In this document: piece after piece, positions 50,038-58,607 of the stretch | How positions within the stretch are numbered: the stretch's first letter is position 1 | Layout of the letters: each line of letters opens with the position of its first letter | Source of the DNA: Planctomycetia bacterium | Lineage (GTDB): Bacteria > Planctomycetota > Planctomycetia > Gemmatales > Gemmataceae | DNA: 64,000 bases | Reading direction: 5' to 3' | Assembly: GCA_005772955.1 (NCBI GenBank) | Contig: SXID01000075.1 | Span: forward strand, 1-64,000 | Program-made: the position numbers and the translations under genes | The notes under the pieces: model-generated | What the model saw: only the letters and a program-made list of their open reading frames with translations | Told to the model about the DNA's origin: nothing | The model's database searches: none

Positions 50038-50519
50038 GGTGACCTCACTGCTCCGGGTTTAGCACGCCGTCACGGTCGTCGCGACCATCCGTTCGCCGCT
50101 GATTACGGCCGTGGGTCCCGGTGTGCTTGTGATAGATATGACCGCGCCGCGTAATTTGGGAAAGCGAACCAAGGTCGGTAAGGCGCGGAAATTCGAGAAT
50201 CTGTGTGGCGATCTGACGCTTGGCGAGAAGCTCGCAGTTATGCGGGTTCTACTTATCAGCGAACATCACACAGTCCTAGGGAATCGAGATGGCAATTGAT
50301 GGGGTTCCCCTCACGCACAGTTTCGCTGATTGATACAACAGGAACCGGGGACGCAACGGTACGCTATCCCAACTTCCGTGACCGGAAGGGACGAACTCGG
50401 GGCTTTTGCTCGAGTCGCGCCCATTTTCATTTTCGGCCCACTGCAACTTGCAACTTGGCACTCCGCGCAAACGCCGGTAGCATCGCGGTTTGGTTTTCAC
50501 GCTGACCAAGGTCTCTCCC
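50038..50519. other. 482-base divergent intergenic region
   Basis: Separates the Cys-rich protein gene from the lactate permease gene. No coding frame longer than about 60 residues is convincing, and no tRNA or long hairpin is seen. It presumably holds both promoters. Confidence 0.45.
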
Positions 50520-52451
50520 ATGCTGCAGTTCGCTTTCGTACAAGACCTGAATCCGTTGGGGAACAGGGTGCTTTCCACCGTCGTTGCCGCGTTGCCGGTG
50601 GTGGTGCTCTTCTATCTCCTGGTCGGGCGGCGGTGGCTCGCGAGTTTGGCCGGCGCTACCGGGGCGGTGGTCGCGATCCTGCTCGCGTGGCTCGTCTACA
50701 AGATGCCACTCGACATGGCGGGCGCGTCGTTCGTCCACGGCATGGTGTTCGGCCTACTGCCGATCGGCTGGACCGTGTTCGCCGCGATGTTGCTCTACAA
50801 CATCACGGTCGAGACAGGGCAGTTCGCGATCATCCGCCGATCCATCGGCGCGCTGAGCGGCGACGGACGCGTGCAGGCGATTCTGATCGGGTTCTGCTTT
50901 GGGGCGTTCATGGAAGGGGCGGCCGGGGCCGGGTCACCGGTCGCGATCTGTGGCGCGATGCTCGTCGGGCTGGGCATGCCGCCGTTCCGCGCTGCGGTGA
51001 TCTGCTTGATCGCGAACACATCGCCGGTGTGCTACGGCGGCTTGGGCGTCCCGGTGCTCACGCTCGAAAGCTCCGCCGGGTTCCCCGTGACGGGCGACAA
51101 GATCAGCATCATGTGCGGGCACCAGCTCCCATTCCTGTCGTGCCTGATCCCGCTCTACATGGTCAAGACGATGTGTACCTGGCGCCAGACGCTCCAGGTG
51201 TGGCCGGCACTTCTGGTCGGCGGCGGGTCGTTCGCGATTGCCCAGTTCTTCTTCGCCACCGCGCACGCTTACGGGCTTCCCCCGATCTGGCCGCTCACCG
51301 ACATCTGCGGCGCGATCTTCTCGATGGTCACTCTCGCTCTGTTCCTCAAATTCGTCTGGAAGCCGCGCGAAGAGTTGAAGAGTTCGGATCTCGCGCCGCT
51401 GGGCGAAATCAAACCGACCGCGCCGGTTGTGCCGCATGACCCACAGGCCGAACACGCGAAGGAAGAAGTCGCGGCGATGGCTGACGCGCTAAGCGACAAG
51501 GACGCCAAGCCACTAACCGCGGGGAGCGTCTTCCTGGCGTGGTCCCCGTGGATCATCATGGCCGTGTTCCTCGTTTTCTCCGGGTGGGTGAAACAACAGG
51601 AAAAGAAGGGCGCGATCGACCTGGGAATCGTGGACTCGTTCTACATCGTGGACGTGCCCACGCTGCACGACAGAGTGGAGCGTGCCTACCAGTTGCAAAA
51701 GCTCGCACCCACAGACCTCATCCCGGTGCCCGGTTCGCCCGACCAGTTCCAGGACAAGAACGGGAAGCCCGTACCGGTTCAGGAGGGATCGCAGGGGAAG
51801 AAGTTGCGCGAGCGCGAGGAGGCGAAGTTCAAGTTCACCTGGCTCACCGCGCCCGGCACGCCGGTATTGTTCGCGGCGATCGTCTCCGTTTTCCTCTTGC
51901 GAATGTCACTCGCGCAGGTCGGCAAGGTGATACGCAAGACCGTCGTGCAGATGAAGGTGCCAATCCCGACGATCGCGTGCATGTTGGGCTTGAGTTACGT
52001 GACGAAATACGCGGGCATGGACGCGACGCTCGGGGTGGCGTTCGCCGCGACCGGCGTGTTCTACCCGTTCTTCGCCGCAATCCTCGGCTGGCTCGGCGTG
52101 TTCCTGACCGGGACCGACGCGGGCAGCAACGCGTTGTTCGGCAGTTTGCAGAAGATCACCGCGACCGAAGTGTGGAACGAACACGGGCAGTCCAACGGCG
52201 CGATGAGTAACCTGACGCTCGAACAGGCGCAGATACTCATCTGCACCGCGAACAGCACCGGTGGTGTAATGGGAAAGATGATCGACGCGCAGAGTATTTG
52301 CGTCGCGACCGCGGGGACGAATCAGGTGGGCAAGGAAGCCGACATCTTCAAGGCGGTGATCTGGCACAGCATCTTCCTGGCGAGCATCGTCGGGTTGATA
52401 ACCGCGCTGCAAGCGTTCGTGCTGCCGTTCACGCTGATGGTTCCCAAGTAG
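50520..52451 (+). CDS. L-lactate permease (LctP family)
   Basis: A 643-residue protein with 12 or more membrane segments. Family signs include LPVVVLFYLLVGRRWLASLA, FGLLPIGWTVFAAMLLYNIT, IGFCFGAFMEGAAGAGSPVA, LIANTSPVCYGGLGVPVLTL and, near the end, GWLGVFLTGTDAGSNALFGS and NSTGGVMGKMIDAQSICVA. It should import lactate or glycolate with protons. A hydrophilic loop of about 130 residues (370-500) interrupts the membrane region and is longer than in Escherichia coli LldP. The start at MLQFAF is favoured over an upstream GTG. No lactate dehydrogenase gene is nearby. Confidence 0.92.
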   Translation: MLQFAFVQDLNPLGNRVLSTVVAALPVVVLFYLLVGRRWLASLAGATGAVVAILLAWLVYKMPLDMAGASFVHGMVFGLLPIGWTVFAAMLLYNITVETGQFAIIRRSIGALSGDGRVQAILIGFCFGAFMEGAAGAGSPVAICGAMLVGLGMPPFRAAVICLIANTSPVCYGGLGVPVLTLESSAGFPVTGDKISIMCGHQLPFLSCLIPLYMVKTMCTWRQTLQVWPALLVGGGSFAIAQFFFATAHAYGLPPIWPLTDICGAIFSMVTLALFLKFVWKPREELKSSDLAPLGEIKPTAPVVPHDPQAEHAKEEVAAMADALSDKDAKPLTAGSVFLAWSPWIIMAVFLVFSGWVKQQEKKGAIDLGIVDSFYIVDVPTLHDRVERAYQLQKLAPTDLIPVPGSPDQFQDKNGKPVPVQEGSQGKKLREREEAKFKFTWLTAPGTPVLFAAIVSVFLLRMSLAQVGKVIRKTVVQMKVPIPTIACMLGLSYVTKYAGMDATLGVAFAATGVFYPFFAAILGWLGVFLTGTDAGSNALFGSLQKITATEVWNEHGQSNGAMSNLTLEQAQILICTANSTGGVMGKMIDAQSICVATAGTNQVGKEADIFKAVIWHSIFLASIVGLITALQAFVLPFTLMVPK

Positions 52452-52461
52452 CGCAGTGATG

Positions 52462-52556
52462 AATGTGCACGGCACGCACTTTGGTGTGATCGCGTGGCGC
52501 CCCTCTCACCCGCCTTCACCCGCGGGGGAGAGACACACACACCAAAGCACGTGCCA
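52462..52556. repeat. Inverted repeat after the lactate permease
   Basis: GGCACGCACTTTGGTGTG pairs with CACACCAAAGCACGTGCC (one or two mismatches) around a centre that includes CCCTCTCACCCGCCTTCACC. It probably serves as terminator but resembles the other palindromic elements. Confidence 0.5.
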
Positions 52557-52639
52557 TTGCGCGACTCTGCTCTGTACCACGAAACCAAAAGGCTCGGTTG
52601 AGGCGTGGCCCCTGCGGGGCTGACGCTAAACAATCGACA

Positions 52640-53290
52640 TCAAGATTCGAGTGGAGGAGACGTCGAGAGTAACTGGAGTAGTTCGTCGAACGAACCAAGC
52701 GTCAAATCCGGCGCCTCGCCGTTCTCGGTCGTGCCTGTGGGCACGAACCACACGGTCACCCCGGCGGCGCGTGCGGTCCGCACGTCTACGACCATGTCGC
52801 CGACGTAAACCGCTTCGGCGGCTGAAACTCCAAGCCGGGTCAGCCCCTCCAAGAGCATGGCGGGGTCCGGCTTGGCCCGGTCGCCGACATCGTCCGGGCC
52901 GAGCACGTGCGCGAAGTAATCGCCCAGGCCGAGAGCGATCACCAGTACTCGCGTGAACTCGACGCGCTTGTTGCTGCACACCGCGAGCTTCACCCCACGG
53001 TTCGCGAGTTCGCGGATCGTTTCCGCCACACCCGGCATCAGGCGAGTTTCCGCGACCATCGTGCGCGCGTGGTGCTCGCGGTAACACCTGACGGCTTCGT
53101 TCACCGGCGCACCCGGTGCGAGGTCGGCCATGAGTTTGTCGAGACCGTAACCGACGTACCCACGCACTTCCGCTTCCGGCAGTGATGGAAGCCCGTAACT
53201 CTGGCGAACGTAGTTGGTGCTGGCCGTGATCGCAGCGAAGCTGTCCGCGAGCGTGCCATCGAAGTCGAAGAGCGCGGCTTTGATCGGCAT
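52640..53290 (-). CDS. HAD hydrolase, phosphoglycolate phosphatase-like
   Basis: A 216-residue protein of the HAD superfamily. Motif I is FDFDGTLADS (residues about 8-17), motif II VCSNK, motif III RAKPDPAML with the conserved lysine, and motif IV VGDMVVDVRTA. The cap is of the small helical type seen in Gph and beta-phosphoglucomutase. It is cytoplasmic. The likely reaction is dephosphorylation of phosphoglycolate or a sugar phosphate; the exact substrate cannot be read. It is convergent with the lactate permease, a possible glycolate/lactate connection but not evidence of one. Confidence 0.87.
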   Translation of the reverse strand: MPIKAALFDFDGTLADSFAAITASTNYVRQSYGLPSLPEAEVRGYVGYGLDKLMADLAPGAPVNEAVRCYREHHARTMVAETRLMPGVAETIRELANRGVKLAVCSNKRVEFTRVLVIALGLGDYFAHVLGPDDVGDRAKPDPAMLLEGLTRLGVSAAEAVYVGDMVVDVRTARAAGVTVWFVPTGTTENGEAPDLTLGSFDELLQLLSTSPPLES

Positions 53291-53377
53291 GGAGTTCGCG
53301 TGGGGATCGAGGCTTGGTGGGCCGTGACGCTGAGATTATCGTAGAGAGCGTTCGCCCCGCCGCCCGCGAGTTACCGC

Positions 53378-53941
53378 ATGGTCGCACCACTACCCGAAAC
53401 GCTCACGCCGGAACTGGTGTTCCACGAGTACGCGCCGCGGATCTACAACATCGCCCGCCGGATGCTCGGTAACGACACCGACGCCGAGGACGTGACGCAG
53501 GACGTATTGCTTCAGGTAGTGCGAAGGCTGGACACGTTTCGCGGGGATTCGCAGATTGCGACGTGGCTGCACCGCGTCACGGTGAACGCGGCGTTGGCGC
53601 ACCGCGAGAAGCGTGCGAACCGGCAGAAGCACGAAACCGGCGACGTGGACGACGTGCTCGAAACGGCCGCGCCCGAGTCGGAAGTGAAACGCTGGAACGT
53701 GTCGCCCGACGAACCGGTGCTCGCGGCCGAGCAGCACGCGATCATCGAGAAGGCGATCAAGGAACTGCCTGAACCGTTCCGCGACGTGTACCTTCTGGCC
53801 GACGTGGAAGGGCTACCGAACGCGGACATCGGCAACATGCTTGGTCTGAGCGTGGCCGCCGTGAAGAGCCGCCTGCACCGGGCGCGAATGCGGATGCGCG
53901 ACCTGCTGGCCCCGCACTTTGAAGAGAGGGACGCATCATGA
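53378..53941 (+). CDS. ECF-type RNA polymerase sigma factor
   Basis: A 187-residue protein. Region 2 (YAPRIYNIARRMLGNDTDAE, then DVTQDVLLQVVRRLDTFRGD, residues about 20-60, with STWLHR-type IATWLHRVTVNAALAHRE) and region 4 (IIEKAIKELPEPFRDVYLLA, then LPNADIGNMLGLSVAAVKSR) are complete and separated by a short acidic linker, as in ECF factors. The stop overlaps the next gene, an anti-sigma factor, by four bases. It is divergent from the HAD gene, 87 bases away. Confidence 0.93.
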   Translation: MVAPLPETLTPELVFHEYAPRIYNIARRMLGNDTDAEDVTQDVLLQVVRRLDTFRGDSQIATWLHRVTVNAALAHREKRANRQKHETGDVDDVLETAAPESEVKRWNVSPDEPVLAAEQHAIIEKAIKELPEPFRDVYLLADVEGLPNADIGNMLGLSVAAVKSRLHRARMRMRDLLAPHFEERDAS

Positions 53942-54180
53942 CGTGCGAAGAATTGATGGCGGTGCTGGCGGATTACGTGGGCGGCGAGTTGGTAGTCGAG
54001 CATCACGCGACGGTGAAGATTCACATCGACGGGTGCGCGAAGTGCGGCAGCTACGTCGCGACCTACACGCACACGATCCGCATTAGCCGCGCGCTGCCGA
54101 AGTGCGGGCAACTCTCGGCCGCGTTCGAGGCGAAACTGCGGGCCGCCCTCGCCGAGCATTTGGGCGAAGCAACGTCTTGA
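53938..54180 (+). CDS. ZAS-type anti-sigma factor
   Basis: An 80-residue protein. The HIDGCAKC sequence (residues about 32-39) is the H-x3-C-x2-C zinc-binding motif of ZAS anti-sigma factors, and the first helix EELMAVLADYVGGEL fits the usual start of the domain. There is no membrane helix, so it is a soluble anti-sigma. It overlaps the ECF sigma gene by four bases (ATGA). The zinc site may act as a redox or metal sensor that releases the sigma factor. Confidence 0.85.
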   Translation: MTCEELMAVLADYVGGELVVEHHATVKIHIDGCAKCGSYVATYTHTIRISRALPKCGQLSAAFEAKLRAALAEHLGEATS

Positions 54181-54573
54181 CGAGCCGGAAGCGTGAGCAA
54201 CGGACAGCACGGTCCGTCGCTCACGCTCTATGAAGTTGCGCTCAACAACTGCTCACGAGGAGTTGGCTTTTGGTTTTAGCCCCGGAGGGGCGCAGGATGG
54301 TAGCCAGGGGTGAAGTGAGCGCAGCGAACGCAACCCCTGGAACCACACGGAAAAAGATGCAAGCCCCGTAGGGGCGACGGAAACCTCGGGCGAAGATTCG
54401 GTCGCCCCAAACGGGGCTTCTGGTTTGTCATCATCGTCTTCCAGGGGTTGCGCGAACCTTTGGTTCGCTTCACCCCTGGCTACCATCCCGCGCCCCTCCG
54501 GGGCTAAAACCAAAAGCCAATTCGGCTTGGACAGGCATCGAGCGCAACCTCAAAACTCACGCTTCCGGCTCGT
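54180..54573. repeat. 394-base composite palindrome between convergent genes
   Basis: Outer 18-bp arms (ACGAGCCGGAAGCGTGAG and its complement) sit at both ends, one touching the anti-sigma stop and the other the convergent stop. Inside are long complementary stretches including GGCTTTTGGTTTTAGCCCCG and GATGGTAGCCAGGGGTGAAG on the left with their complements on the right, then a central GCCCCGTAGGGGCGAC/GTCGCCCC... hairpin. No frame inside looks coding. Confidence 0.8.
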
Positions 54574-55382
54574 TACTTCGCGCACGGGACGATCACCTCT
54601 TCCGGTATCCAACCGATCATGCCGCCGGGCAACTTCACCTGAACCCAGCCGCCGCGGCGCGATAGTTCGCGGACTTCTGCGCCCTTCGGTAAGGCAGGTT
54701 CGATCCGCGGCGCGTACTCGGTCGCGTTCCCCTTCCGCAAATGCACGTCGGTGGTCACGACCAACAGCGGAAGCGATTCGTCGCGCTCGCGTTGGCGCAC
54801 GTCCTGAAGCCACAGCGCGCCCAGGAACGCGAGTGCGACCACCCAGAGCGCCGTGAAGACGAGCCAGACAGCGTTTCGCGTCATCGCGAAGCGAACCACG
54901 CCGGCGCACGCGAGCAGCCACGCGAACCCCGACGCGACCCACGCATCCGCCGGCGACATGCGTGTACTCACGGTGCGAATCGGGCGCGGTCGGCACTGCG
55001 TCGTGAGTTCGCCTTCGATGGGGTACAGCACGCGGGAGCGAGCGTCGTCGAGTTCCACCTGAAGCGGGCGTGAGAACCGGGCGACGGCTAACCCTTCGTG
55101 AAGCGCCGCGAGGCCGCGTGGCAGGTCGCCCGCGAGTCGGTGCGCCCGACTGCGGTTCAGCGCGAGTTCGGGCGTGTGGTATCCGCGTGCCCAGAGTTCG
55201 TCGTAACTGGCCGCGGCCCGCGCGAACGCCGGCTTCGCGCGATCGGAATCGTGACGCAGTTCCACGCCTTCCGCGAATGCTCGCTCCGCGTCCGCGAGCG
55301 TGTCGGGCGCGGACGCGCCGAACGCGGGGGCGGCCGAAAAGAGAAAGGCGATGAGAAGCGCGAAGCGGGCGAGTCCGTTCAC
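54573..55382 (-). CDS. BatE-like protein (TPR plus SH3-like domain)
   Basis: A 269-residue protein starting at GTG. A signal peptide (FALLIAFLFSAAPAFGA) is followed by a short TPR-like helical region (LADAERAFAEGVELRHDSDR, ELALNRSRAHRLAGDLPRGL), two membrane helices (VASGFAWLLACAGVVRFAM and VWLVFTALWVVALAFLGALW), and a C-terminal SH3-like domain (VVTTDVHLRKGNATEYAPRI, WVQVKLPGGMIGWIPEEVIV). This order matches BatE of the Bacteroides aerotolerance operons. GTGA overlap with the batD-like gene. Last gene of the operon. Function unproven; linked to stress and envelope roles. Confidence 0.8.
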   Translation of the reverse strand: MNGLARFALLIAFLFSAAPAFGASAPDTLADAERAFAEGVELRHDSDRAKPAFARAAASYDELWARGYHTPELALNRSRAHRLAGDLPRGLAALHEGLAVARFSRPLQVELDDARSRVLYPIEGELTTQCRPRPIRTVSTRMSPADAWVASGFAWLLACAGVVRFAMTRNAVWLVFTALWVVALAFLGALWLQDVRQRERDESLPLLVVTTDVHLRKGNATEYAPRIEPALPKGAEVRELSRRGGWVQVKLPGGMIGWIPEEVIVPCAK

Positions 55383-56413
55383 GCGAGCGCCTCCAGCCGG
55401 GCGACAGCGGCTTTGGCACTCGCGACAAGTGACAACCCATTGTCACACGCCGGCGCGAACCTGGCGCGGTCGCACGCGCGGAAGACGTCGCCGGTCTCTT
55501 CGGCAATCTCGTCAGGCACGTTCCGTTCTTTCAGCGCAGCGGCGATCTCCGAGGGCGTTACAGCCGCTTCGGGGATCGGGAACCGCGTTCGCAGGTAGCC
55601 CAGCACCGCGTTCGCGACGGCTGCGGGCGGGTCCGGCATGCGGTTCGCCTTGCGGATCGCGTCGGTTGCGCGGCGCGCGGCGCGCGATCGGCGCATTCGC
55701 GCGAGTTGTGCGGCATCGGGAAACACGCGACGCCACACGAGGAACCAGCCGAAGCATACGAGCGGGCCGAAGCACACCGCCGCGAGCCACGCCCACTGGC
55801 ACGGCACAAACGGCCCGCGACCGATCACGTCCGGGCCAGTCGCGGGGTGAAAGAGGAACTCCGGGGCTTCGATGGGGACGATGGACCGCTCCGCCTTCGG
55901 CGGTTCCGTCACAATGATCTCGACGGCGTCAGTTCGCGTGGACGGGAACCGCTTTCCCTCCGCGGCGAACTGGTTGTAGTAGTGGAACTTGAGCGCGGGC
56001 ACTTCCGTCACGGACGTGTCTCGCGGAGCGAGTTTGTACCCGAACCGCACTTCCTTCGCGGTCGCGTTGCGAGGCGGGTCGGGAACCTCAGTGATCTTGA
56101 ACACGTCGAACGGCTTCAGCTTCCGCAGGTCGGGCTTCACAATCTCGGTGGGATTCTGCGCGCCAGTGACGACCAGTGTGACCGTGAGATCGCTGCTCAC
56201 GTGAACCGTCTTCGGCTCGACCTCCCACCGCACGCTGATGCCCCGCCCCTCCGCCTTGTAGTAGTCCACCGTCGGTTCGCCGGGCCGGACCGGCCCATTG
56301 GCAAGGGTGAAGGATGAAGGATGAAGGATGAAAACAACACTGATGAGCGCGGCGCGGCGAAAACTTCGTGCGAACTCGCACCGGCGACGAACCTGGTTGG
56401 TGTCCGTTTTCAT
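55379..56413 (-). CDS. BatD-like protein
   Basis: A 344-residue protein. After an N-terminal hydrophobic leader (AALISVVFILHPSSFTLANG) come beta-sandwich segments (HVSSDLTVTLVVTGAQNPTE, VRFGYKLAPRDTSVTEVPAL), a membrane helix (WAWLAAVCFGPLVCFGWFLV) and a helical cytoplasmic tail. That layout is BatD. The start codon lies inside the arm of an inverted repeat, and the leader is partly encoded by the other arm. It overlaps batE by three bases and follows batC by 28 bases. Confidence 0.8.
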   Translation of the reverse strand: MKTDTNQVRRRCEFARSFRRAALISVVFILHPSSFTLANGPVRPGEPTVDYYKAEGRGISVRWEVEPKTVHVSSDLTVTLVVTGAQNPTEIVKPDLRKLKPFDVFKITEVPDPPRNATAKEVRFGYKLAPRDTSVTEVPALKFHYYNQFAAEGKRFPSTRTDAVEIIVTEPPKAERSIVPIEAPEFLFHPATGPDVIGRGPFVPCQWAWLAAVCFGPLVCFGWFLVWRRVFPDAAQLARMRRSRAARRATDAIRKANRMPDPPAAVANAVLGYLRTRFPIPEAAVTPSEIAAALKERNVPDEIAEETGDVFRACDRARFAPACDNGLSLVASAKAAVARLEALA

Positions 56414-56424
56414 CCTTCATCCTT
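56317..56424. repeat. Inverted repeat spanning the start of the batD-like gene
   Basis: Perfect 19-bp arms (AAGGATGAAGGATGAAAAC at 56317-56335 and its complement at 56406-56424) with a 70-base spacer. The right arm contains the start codon and the only ribosome-binding-like bases; the left arm encodes part of the signal peptide (VFILHPS). Confidence 0.72.
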
Positions 56425-56441
56425 TCCCGAATCCTTCCGAG

Positions 56442-57353
56442 TCACCAGTCCCGCACGGTCGGCCGGTCGGGGCCATAGAGCGTTCGCAGAAGTGATTGCT
56501 GTTCGCGCTTGATGCGCTTCGCGGTCTCGGCCAGGTTCGTGCGTGCGTCCCTCTCGCTGAGCGATTGAACCTTGTCGTCGTCCTTGAGCACTTCGAGGTT
56601 CGCGTTGTTGCCGACCGTGGGCTTCTCGGTTTCGGTCGGATTCGTGGTGTCTTTGGGTACCTGCTTCGGTTGCGCGCCGCCTTTCTTGGGCGTGGTCTCG
56701 TCCTTCTTGGCCGGGTTGGTTTCGTCGCCGGGTTTGGTTTCGTTGCCGCCGGCGCGGTTCTCCGGTTGCGGCTTCGGCTGGTTGCTCTCCTCCGGCGGCA
56801 CGTCCGTGTTCGGCGTCTTCTTCTTGTTCCGTTCCTTCTTGCGTTCCTCGTTCCACAACAGTTTGGCGAGTTCAAGGTTGTCGGCGGCGCGATCCTTGAG
56901 TTGTTCGTCGGCCGCGGGGTTGTCGAGCGTGTGCTCGAAGCACGCGATGGCCACGCGGTACACCTCGATGGAGCCGCCGCGATGTAGCAGACAGGTGCCG
57001 CGGTTGTACCACGCCTTCGCGGCTCGCTCCGACGGGCACGCGGCGTCCTTCAGCACGCGCGCGTAACTCAGTTCGGCGTCGCGATACTGCTTGCGGTCGA
57101 ACTGGACCGCGCCGCGGTTGAACGCGACCAGCCCGGGGTCGGTGGTGCGTTCTTCTGCGGCCGTGTAGAGCCTGTCCGCGGTGTCCTTGTCGCCGGCGCG
57201 GAACACATCGTTCGCACGCCGAATCAGATCGTCCGGCGTTTCGACCTGGGGCGGTGCCGCCGCAAGGAGCGTCGCGCACATGACAAACGGGAGAAGGTAC
57301 CGCGTAGTCCGGGCACGCGCCGGATGGCGTTGTGTCGTGTTCATGATCTTCAT
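56442..57353 (-). CDS. BatC-like TPR protein
   Basis: A 303-residue protein with a hydrophobic leader (RYLLPFVMCATLLAAAPPQV). TPR-type repeats follow (DDLIRRANDVFRAGDKDTAD, VAFNRGAVQFDRKQYRDAEL, KAWYNRGTCLLHRGGSIEVY, residues about 35-130). The rest is a long, charged low-complexity region (RKKERNKKKTPNTDVPPEES, then ETNPAKKDETTPKKGG) and a short helical C-terminus. The position between BatB and BatD and the TPR content fit BatC. GGGAG precedes the ATG at 57353. Confidence 0.78.
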   Translation of the reverse strand: MKIMNTTQRHPARARTTRYLLPFVMCATLLAAAPPQVETPDDLIRRANDVFRAGDKDTADRLYTAAEERTTDPGLVAFNRGAVQFDRKQYRDAELSYARVLKDAACPSERAAKAWYNRGTCLLHRGGSIEVYRVAIACFEHTLDNPAADEQLKDRAADNLELAKLLWNEERKKERNKKKTPNTDVPPEESNQPKPQPENRAGGNETKPGDETNPAKKDETTPKKGGAQPKQVPKDTTNPTETEKPTVGNNANLEVLKDDDKVQSLSERDARTNLAETAKRIKREQQSLLRTLYGPDRPTVRDW

Positions 57354-57385
57354 CTTAACTCCCGCCGCTCTTCGTTGAAATTGCT

Positions 57386-58480
57386 TTACCGACCGCGAAG
57401 CCAGCCGACGAGGAACAGCACCAGCGCCGGCGTCAGGAACCACGGGTAACGCTCCTTCGGCTGCGGAACCTGATCCTCGCCGACGATGGTGCGAGGCGTC
57501 TGTCCCTCGATACGGTTGTGGAAGAACTCGCCGAGTTGCGGCGCACCGGTGCGAGCCGCAACGTAGTGCCCGTTCGTGTCCGTGGCGCTCTGCTTCAAAA
57601 GATCCTCTTGCAACTGTGTGCTGAATACTTCCGCCCCGTCGTGGTCAGGTTCGGGCACGGTCGCTTGGGTCGGGTGGCCGACACCAACGGTGTAAACCGG
57701 GATGTTCGCGGTCCGCGCAGCGTTCTTCCCGCGAACCCATTCCTTGTCACCCTCGTCTGGGTCGTCACCGTCGGAGATGAGGAAAATGTCTTGCGAACCG
57801 GTGAACCGCGAATCGTGCGTTTCGATGGCTGCAACGAGCGCGGCGCCGATGCGCGTGCCAGACGTGATGTTCGGGTCCGCGCCGGCCTTGCACTCCGGTG
57901 GCGGGAACCGGCCGTGAATGTCATTCAGAATCGCCTTCACGTGCTTGTAGTCGGTCGTGAGCGGGCAAATCACTTTCGGCTTCGACGCGAACACCACCAC
58001 GCCGACGCGATGCCCGCCACGCCGCGCGATCGCGCCGAGCAAGTCCAGCGAGCCGGCGCGAGCACCTTCCCATCGCGTTTTGGCTTTCGGGTCGGTCATG
58101 TCCTCGGCGAGCATCGAGCGGCTCAGATCGATCACGATGACGATGTCCCTTCCCACCGCGACGCCGGGTTCGTCGCTCTTACCCCAGCGCGGCCCGCTAA
58201 TGCCGAGAATCAGGAAGACCCACGCGAGCGGATACGCCAGACCCAACCATCGGCGTGTGCGGCGCGGGTGCGTGAGTTGTCCGGCGACCGCCGCGGGCCG
58301 CCCGATAGCCGCGAACGCGCGATTGCGCTGTCGCGCCGCGAACCGGTTCAGCAAGGCGAGCAGCGGAAGCAAGAGCAACAGCCACAGCGCGTCCGACCGG
58401 GCCAACCGCACGGCCGCGAGGAACTCTCGCCCGTCGGTCAGCAACCCAGACAGCCCGGATGATGTGGCCAGAAGAAGCAT
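57386..58480 (-). CDS. BatB-like von Willebrand factor A protein
   Basis: A 364-residue membrane protein. Two N-terminal membrane helices (ALWLLLLLPLLALLNRFA, WLGLAYPLAWVFLILGI) precede a VWA domain with the MIDAS motif DLSRSM (residues about 117-122), a TSGTRIGAAL threonine site and FLISDGDDPDEG. One C-terminal helix (FLTPALVLFLVGWL) ends it. The VWA domain would face the periplasm and bind metal and partners. The start abuts an inverted repeat and has no Shine-Dalgarno sequence. Confidence 0.87.
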   Translation of the reverse strand: MLLLATSSGLSGLLTDGREFLAAVRLARSDALWLLLLLPLLALLNRFAARQRNRAFAAIGRPAAVAGQLTHPRRTRRWLGLAYPLAWVFLILGISGPRWGKSDEPGVAVGRDIVIVIDLSRSMLAEDMTDPKAKTRWEGARAGSLDLLGAIARRGGHRVGVVVFASKPKVICPLTTDYKHVKAILNDIHGRFPPPECKAGADPNITSGTRIGAALVAAIETHDSRFTGSQDIFLISDGDDPDEGDKEWVRGKNAARTANIPVYTVGVGHPTQATVPEPDHDGAEVFSTQLQEDLLKQSATDTNGHYVAARTGAPQLGEFFHNRIEGQTPRTIVGEDQVPQPKERYPWFLTPALVLFLVGWLRGR

Positions 58481-58482
58481 GA

Positions 58483-58595
58483 ATTAACCACAAAGGCACA
58501 AAGGACACAAAGAAGACAGCAGAGAACGCAGTGTTCTCAATTCATGGTGTCCGTGTCTTTCTCTTCTTTGTGTCCTTTGTGCCTTCGTGGTTAAT
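58483..58595. repeat. 34-bp inverted repeat between batA and batB
   Basis: Arms of 34 bases (ATTAACCACAAAGGCACAAA... and its complement, 33 of 34 matching) enclose a 45-base centre. The element fills almost the whole gap: one arm ends two bases from the batB start codon, the other 12 bases from the batA stop. Both genes are on the minus strand. Confidence 0.78.
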
Positions 58596-58607
58596 CTCTT
58601 CGCGCCT

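Noticed and set aside
48871-50154. A 427-codon frame antisense to the Cys-rich protein gene
   Set aside because: Its His/Arg/Asp-rich composition is what results from reading a Val/Thr/Cys-repeat gene backwards; the minus strand has a signal peptide and structured repeats.
50038-50519. Small genes in the divergent gap before the lactate permease
   Set aside because: The best frame (about 60 codons from 50111) has no ribosome binding site or family resemblance.
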